Shown here piece by piece: positions 11,541-14,124 of a stretch of DNA of 14,124 nt (position 1 is its first letter; each line of letters begins with the position of its first letter). Location: positions 1-14,124 of the forward strand of contig CAADSV010000046.1 of NCBI GenBank assembly GCA_900751665.1. The letters are read 5' to 3'. The notes below the pieces were generated by a model. That model searched no databases, was not told the DNA's origin, and saw only the letters and a list, made by a program, of their open reading frames with translations. A program made the position numbers and the translations under genes. This stretch comes from an uncultured Collinsella sp. (GTDB taxonomy: Bacteria; Actinomycetota; Coriobacteriia; Coriobacteriales; Coriobacteriaceae).

Positions 11541-14124
11541 CTAGTCCTCGAGCAGGTCCTCGATAAAGCCGACGCGGTAGTTTTTGAAGATGACCTCGCC
11601 GCCGTCTTGCGTGGCATCCAGGTCGACATCGCCCATGATGCCAAAGTCGTGGTCGCCATCCTCGTCGGCAAAAATCTGGTGCACGTGCCACACGTGATCG
11701 GTCTTCTCGTCGCTCCCGTCGATGGTAAACATCGCGGCGCTGCGGGCATCTCCGTCGGTGAGGATTTCCTCGTGCTGCTCATGGTAGGCATCGAGTGCTT
11801 TTTGCCAGCGGATCTCGCTCATGCCCCAGTCGTCGTCGAGCTCGCCCAGGTCGCGAACGTGCTCGCGGGCGGCAAGGGTCACGCGGCGGAAGAGCGCGTT
11901 GCGCACCAATAGCGTGCAGCCGCGACGGTCCGCCACGACCTCGTCGATGCCCTGCGGCGGCGCAGCATCGAGGGCTGCCGGGTTGCCGGCGTTCTCCCAC
12001 TCATCCACCAGGCTCGAGTCCACCGAGCGCACCACAAAGCCCAGCCACGAGATAATGTCGCGCAGGCGCTCGTCGCGCTTCTCGATGGGCACGGTGCGGT
12101 CGAGTGAACGGTAGGCCTCTGCCAGGTAACGCAGCAGAATGCCCTCGGAGCGGGCGATGCCGAGCTTTTGGATATAGCCCTTAAAGTCGCTCGCGCTCTC
12201 CAGCATGTCGCGCAGGACGCTCTTGGGCGAGAGCTGGTAGTCGTTGGCCCAAGGTACTTCTTGGCAGTACTTGTCGAAGGCGGCATCGAGCAAGTCCTCG
12301 AGCGGCTTTTCGTAGGTGACATCCTGGATGCGCTCCAGGCGTTCCTCATATTCGACGCCGTCAGCCTTCATTTCGGCCATCGCGCGGTCGCGCGCGGCGC
12401 GCTCCTGCGCGCGCAATACCTGCTTGGGGTCCTCGAGCGTTGCCTCGACCATCGAGATCAGATCCATGGTATAGGTCTCACTCTCGGGGTCGAGCAGCTC
12501 CAGCGCGGCAAGCAAAAACGGCGAGAGCGGCTGGTCGAGCGCAAAGTCCTCGGGCAGGTCGACCGTTAGCGCATAGTCGATGTCCGGCGCGGCGTCAGTC
12601 GGGGCGTCGGGCGCGGGCGGCACCTCGGTGCGAACGACGACGCCGGAATCGATGAGCGTGGCGAAGATTTCGTCGGCGCGAACCTCGAGCTTGGCCTTTT
12701 CCTCGGGGGTCTGCAAGCTCGTCTCGATGAGGTCGTGTACGCGGGCTCGGGCATCGCCGCCCTGCTCGACCACGCTAATCACCATGGAGTGCGTGATGCG
12801 AAGGCGCGGCTTGAGCGTCTCGGGCTGCGTCTCGATCAGGCGCTCAAAGGTCTGCTTGTTCCAGGTGACAAAGCCCTCGGGGGCCTTCTTCTTTTTAATC
12901 TTGCGGAGCTTCTTGGGGTCGTCGCCCGCCTTGGCCATGAGTTTGGCGTTCTCGATCTCGTGCTCCGGGGCCTCGGCGATGACCATGCCCTCGGTATCGA
13001 AGCCCGAGCGGCCGGCGCGACCGGCAATCTGATGGAACTCGCGGGCGCGCAGGCGACGCATCTTGTAGCCGTCGAACTTGGTGAGCGCGGTGAGTACCAC
13101 GGTGTGGATGGGTACGTTGATGCCGACGCCGAGCGTATCGGTGCCGCAGATGACGGGCAGCAGGCCCTGCTGCGCCAGGCGCTCCACCAGCAGGCGATAG
13201 CGCGGCAACATGCCGGCATGGTGCACGCCGACGCCGCATCCAAGCAGGCGTTTGAGAATCTTACCAAAGGCCGTGGAGAAGCTCGTCCCCTTTGCCGCTT
13301 CTTTGATGGCCTCGCGCTGCTCCTTGCTGGCGATGCCAAAATTGGCGAGCGACTGTGCCGTTGCAAGGGCGGCATCCTGGCTAAAGTGCACGATATAGAG
13401 CGGGGCCTCGCCGCGGCGCATGGCGAGCTCGACCGTGCCCTCGAGGGAGGTCGTCACGTAGTCGTAGCTCAGCGGCACGGGGCGCGGGGCATCGACGACC
13501 AAGTCGCAGGTAGCACCGGTGTGTTCCTCGAGTGAGGCGGCGATGGCAGTGACATCGCCGAGCGTGGCGCTCATGAGCATGAATTGCGTGTGGGGCAGGG
13601 TGAGCAGCGGCACCTGCCAGGCCCAACCGCGGTCGGGGTCGGCAAAGTAGTGGAACTCGTCCATGGCCACGCAGCCCACGTCGGCATCTTCGCTCTCGCG
13701 CAGTGCGTCGTTGGCAAGGATCTCTGCCGTGCAGCAGATGACGGGTGCCTTGGTGTTGATATGCGTGTCGCCGGTAATCATGCCTACGTTATCGCGGCCG
13801 AGCACCTGCACAAGGTCGAAAAACTTCTCGCTGACCAGAGCCTTGATGGGAGCCGTGTAGTAGCAGCGCTTGCCCTGCGCCATGCCCATAAAGAGCATGC
13901 CCAGCGCGACGAGCGATTTACCCGATCCGGTCGGTGTGCCTAAAATGACGTGATCGCCGGCAGCCAGGTCCATGAGGGCCTCTTCTTGGTGATCCCACAG
14001 TTCAATGCCGCGATCGCTCGTCCATTCAAAGAAGCGTTCGAAGGCTTGATCGGGCGTGAGCCACGGTTCGGGCTCGCTACCATCCTCGGGGTCCCACCAG
14101 GGGGGGGAGAGCGCGCCGAGCGAG
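11541..14124 (-). CDS. DEAD/DEAH-box Ski2-like helicase with DUF3516-type C-terminus (5'-partial)
   Basis: This is an ATP-dependent nucleic-acid helicase, probably acting on RNA by family resemblance to Ski2-like proteins. About 860 residues are visible and the frame stays open to the right edge, so a short N-terminal piece is missing; the methionine at 13973 lies too close to motif I to be the start. Visible motifs, counted from that methionine, are Walker A GTPTGSGKS (Lys19), TAPIKALVSEK (40-50), DEFH (105-108, a DExH variant), MSATLGD (134-140) and the motif VI region HQIAGRAGRSGFD near 315-326. The long remainder to residue 810 has the length and style of the DUF3516 region of actinobacterial helicases. 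Upstream of Walker A, FEWTSDRGIELWDHQEEAL looks like a Q-motif-type segment. It is convergent with DUF2130. Confidence 0.9.
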   Translation of the reverse strand, partial: SLGALSPPWWDPEDGSEPEPWLTPDQAFERFFEWTSDRGIELWDHQEEALMDLAAGDHVILGTPTGSGKSLVALGMLFMGMAQGKRCYYTAPIKALVSEKFFDLVQVLGRDNVGMITGDTHINTKAPVICCTAEILANDALRESEDADVGCVAMDEFHYFADPDRGWAWQVPLLTLPHTQFMLMSATLGDVTAIAASLEEHTGATCDLVVDAPRPVPLSYDYVTTSLEGTVELAMRRGEAPLYIVHFSQDAALATAQSLANFGIASKEQREAIKEAAKGTSFSTAFGKILKRLLGCGVGVHHAGMLPRYRLLVERLAQQGLLPVICGTDTLGVGINVPIHTVVLTALTKFDGYKMRRLRAREFHQIAGRAGRSGFDTEGMVIAEAPEHEIENAKLMAKAGDDPKKLRKIKKKKAPEGFVTWNKQTFERLIETQPETLKPRLRITHSMVISVVEQGGDARARVHDLIETSLQTPEEKAKLEVRADEIFATLIDSGVVVRTEVPPAPDAPTDAAPDIDYALTVDLPEDFALDQPLSPFLLAALELLDPESETYTMDLISMVEATLEDPKQVLRAQERAARDRAMAEMKADGVEYEERLERIQDVTYEKPLEDLLDAAFDKYCQEVPWANDYQLSPKSVLRDMLESASDFKGYIQKLGIARSEGILLRYLAEAYRSLDRTVPIEKRDERLRDIISWLGFVVRSVDSSLVDEWENAGNPAALDAAPPQGIDEVVADRRGCTLLVRNALFRRVTLAAREHVRDLGELDDDWGMSEIRWQKALDAYHEQHEEILTDGDARSAAMFTIDGSDEKTDHVWHVHQIFADEDGDHDFGIMGDVDLDATQDGGEVIFKNYRVGFIEDLLED

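Noticed and set aside
12735..13535. A 266-codon plus-strand frame over the helicase
   Set aside because: It is antisense to conserved helicase motifs; no ribosome binding site or family resemblance.

Overview
The window reads as a moderately GC-rich actinobacterial chromosome, most likely a gut Coriobacteriia member close to Collinsella. That assignment rests on gene style from memory: a PdxST/PdxR locus, a rubredoxin-first rubrerythrin, a DUF3516-type Ski2-like helicase and an AbiEi/DUF559-like protein of a kind I associate with this class. No search was run. I see no rRNA, tRNA, CRISPR array or transposase gene.

Left part (1-2914): a vitamin B6 locus. pdxT (partial at the left edge) and pdxS run leftward, and a divergent MocR-type regulator (pdxR-like) runs rightward. 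The divergent gap carries a 10-bp direct repeat, a candidate operator. PdxS and PdxT together form PLP synthase; the regulator is expected to sense PLP and control the pair.

Centre-left (2909-4447): a cassette-like unit. Two direct copies of a 119-bp element of equal length, about 80% identical, with inverted terminal repeats, bracket one gene for a 375-residue protein with a PD-(D/E)XK-like C-terminus. The element ends carry stop codons in all three frames, and both pdxR and the nuclease-like gene terminate inside an element end. This is the most unusual structure in the window.

Middle (4516-8053): a leftward reverse rubrerythrin (peroxide/oxygen defence) with a strong terminator, then a rightward two-gene operon of an iron-type alcohol dehydrogenase and a class-3-like aldehyde dehydrogenase, ended by a long hairpin terminator. 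Together these two could take an alcohol through its aldehyde to an acid, or run in reverse; the substrate is unknown.

Small-gene stretch (8054-8431): no ordinary gene. It holds a candidate 27-residue single-span hydrophobic peptide whose ribosome binding site lies in a perfect 6-bp hairpin and whose 3' end forms a 46-nt hairpin. This architecture resembles type I toxin loci.

Right part (8432-14124): a stand-alone HIRAN-domain protein, a tiny acidic/basic protein, a metallophosphoesterase followed directly by a 22-bp-stem palindrome that shares an arm with a terminator, a DUF2130 coiled-coil protein, and a convergent DUF3516-type helicase running off the right edge. HIRAN, metallophosphoesterase, DUF2130 and helicase all suggest nucleic-acid handling, but nothing shows they act together.
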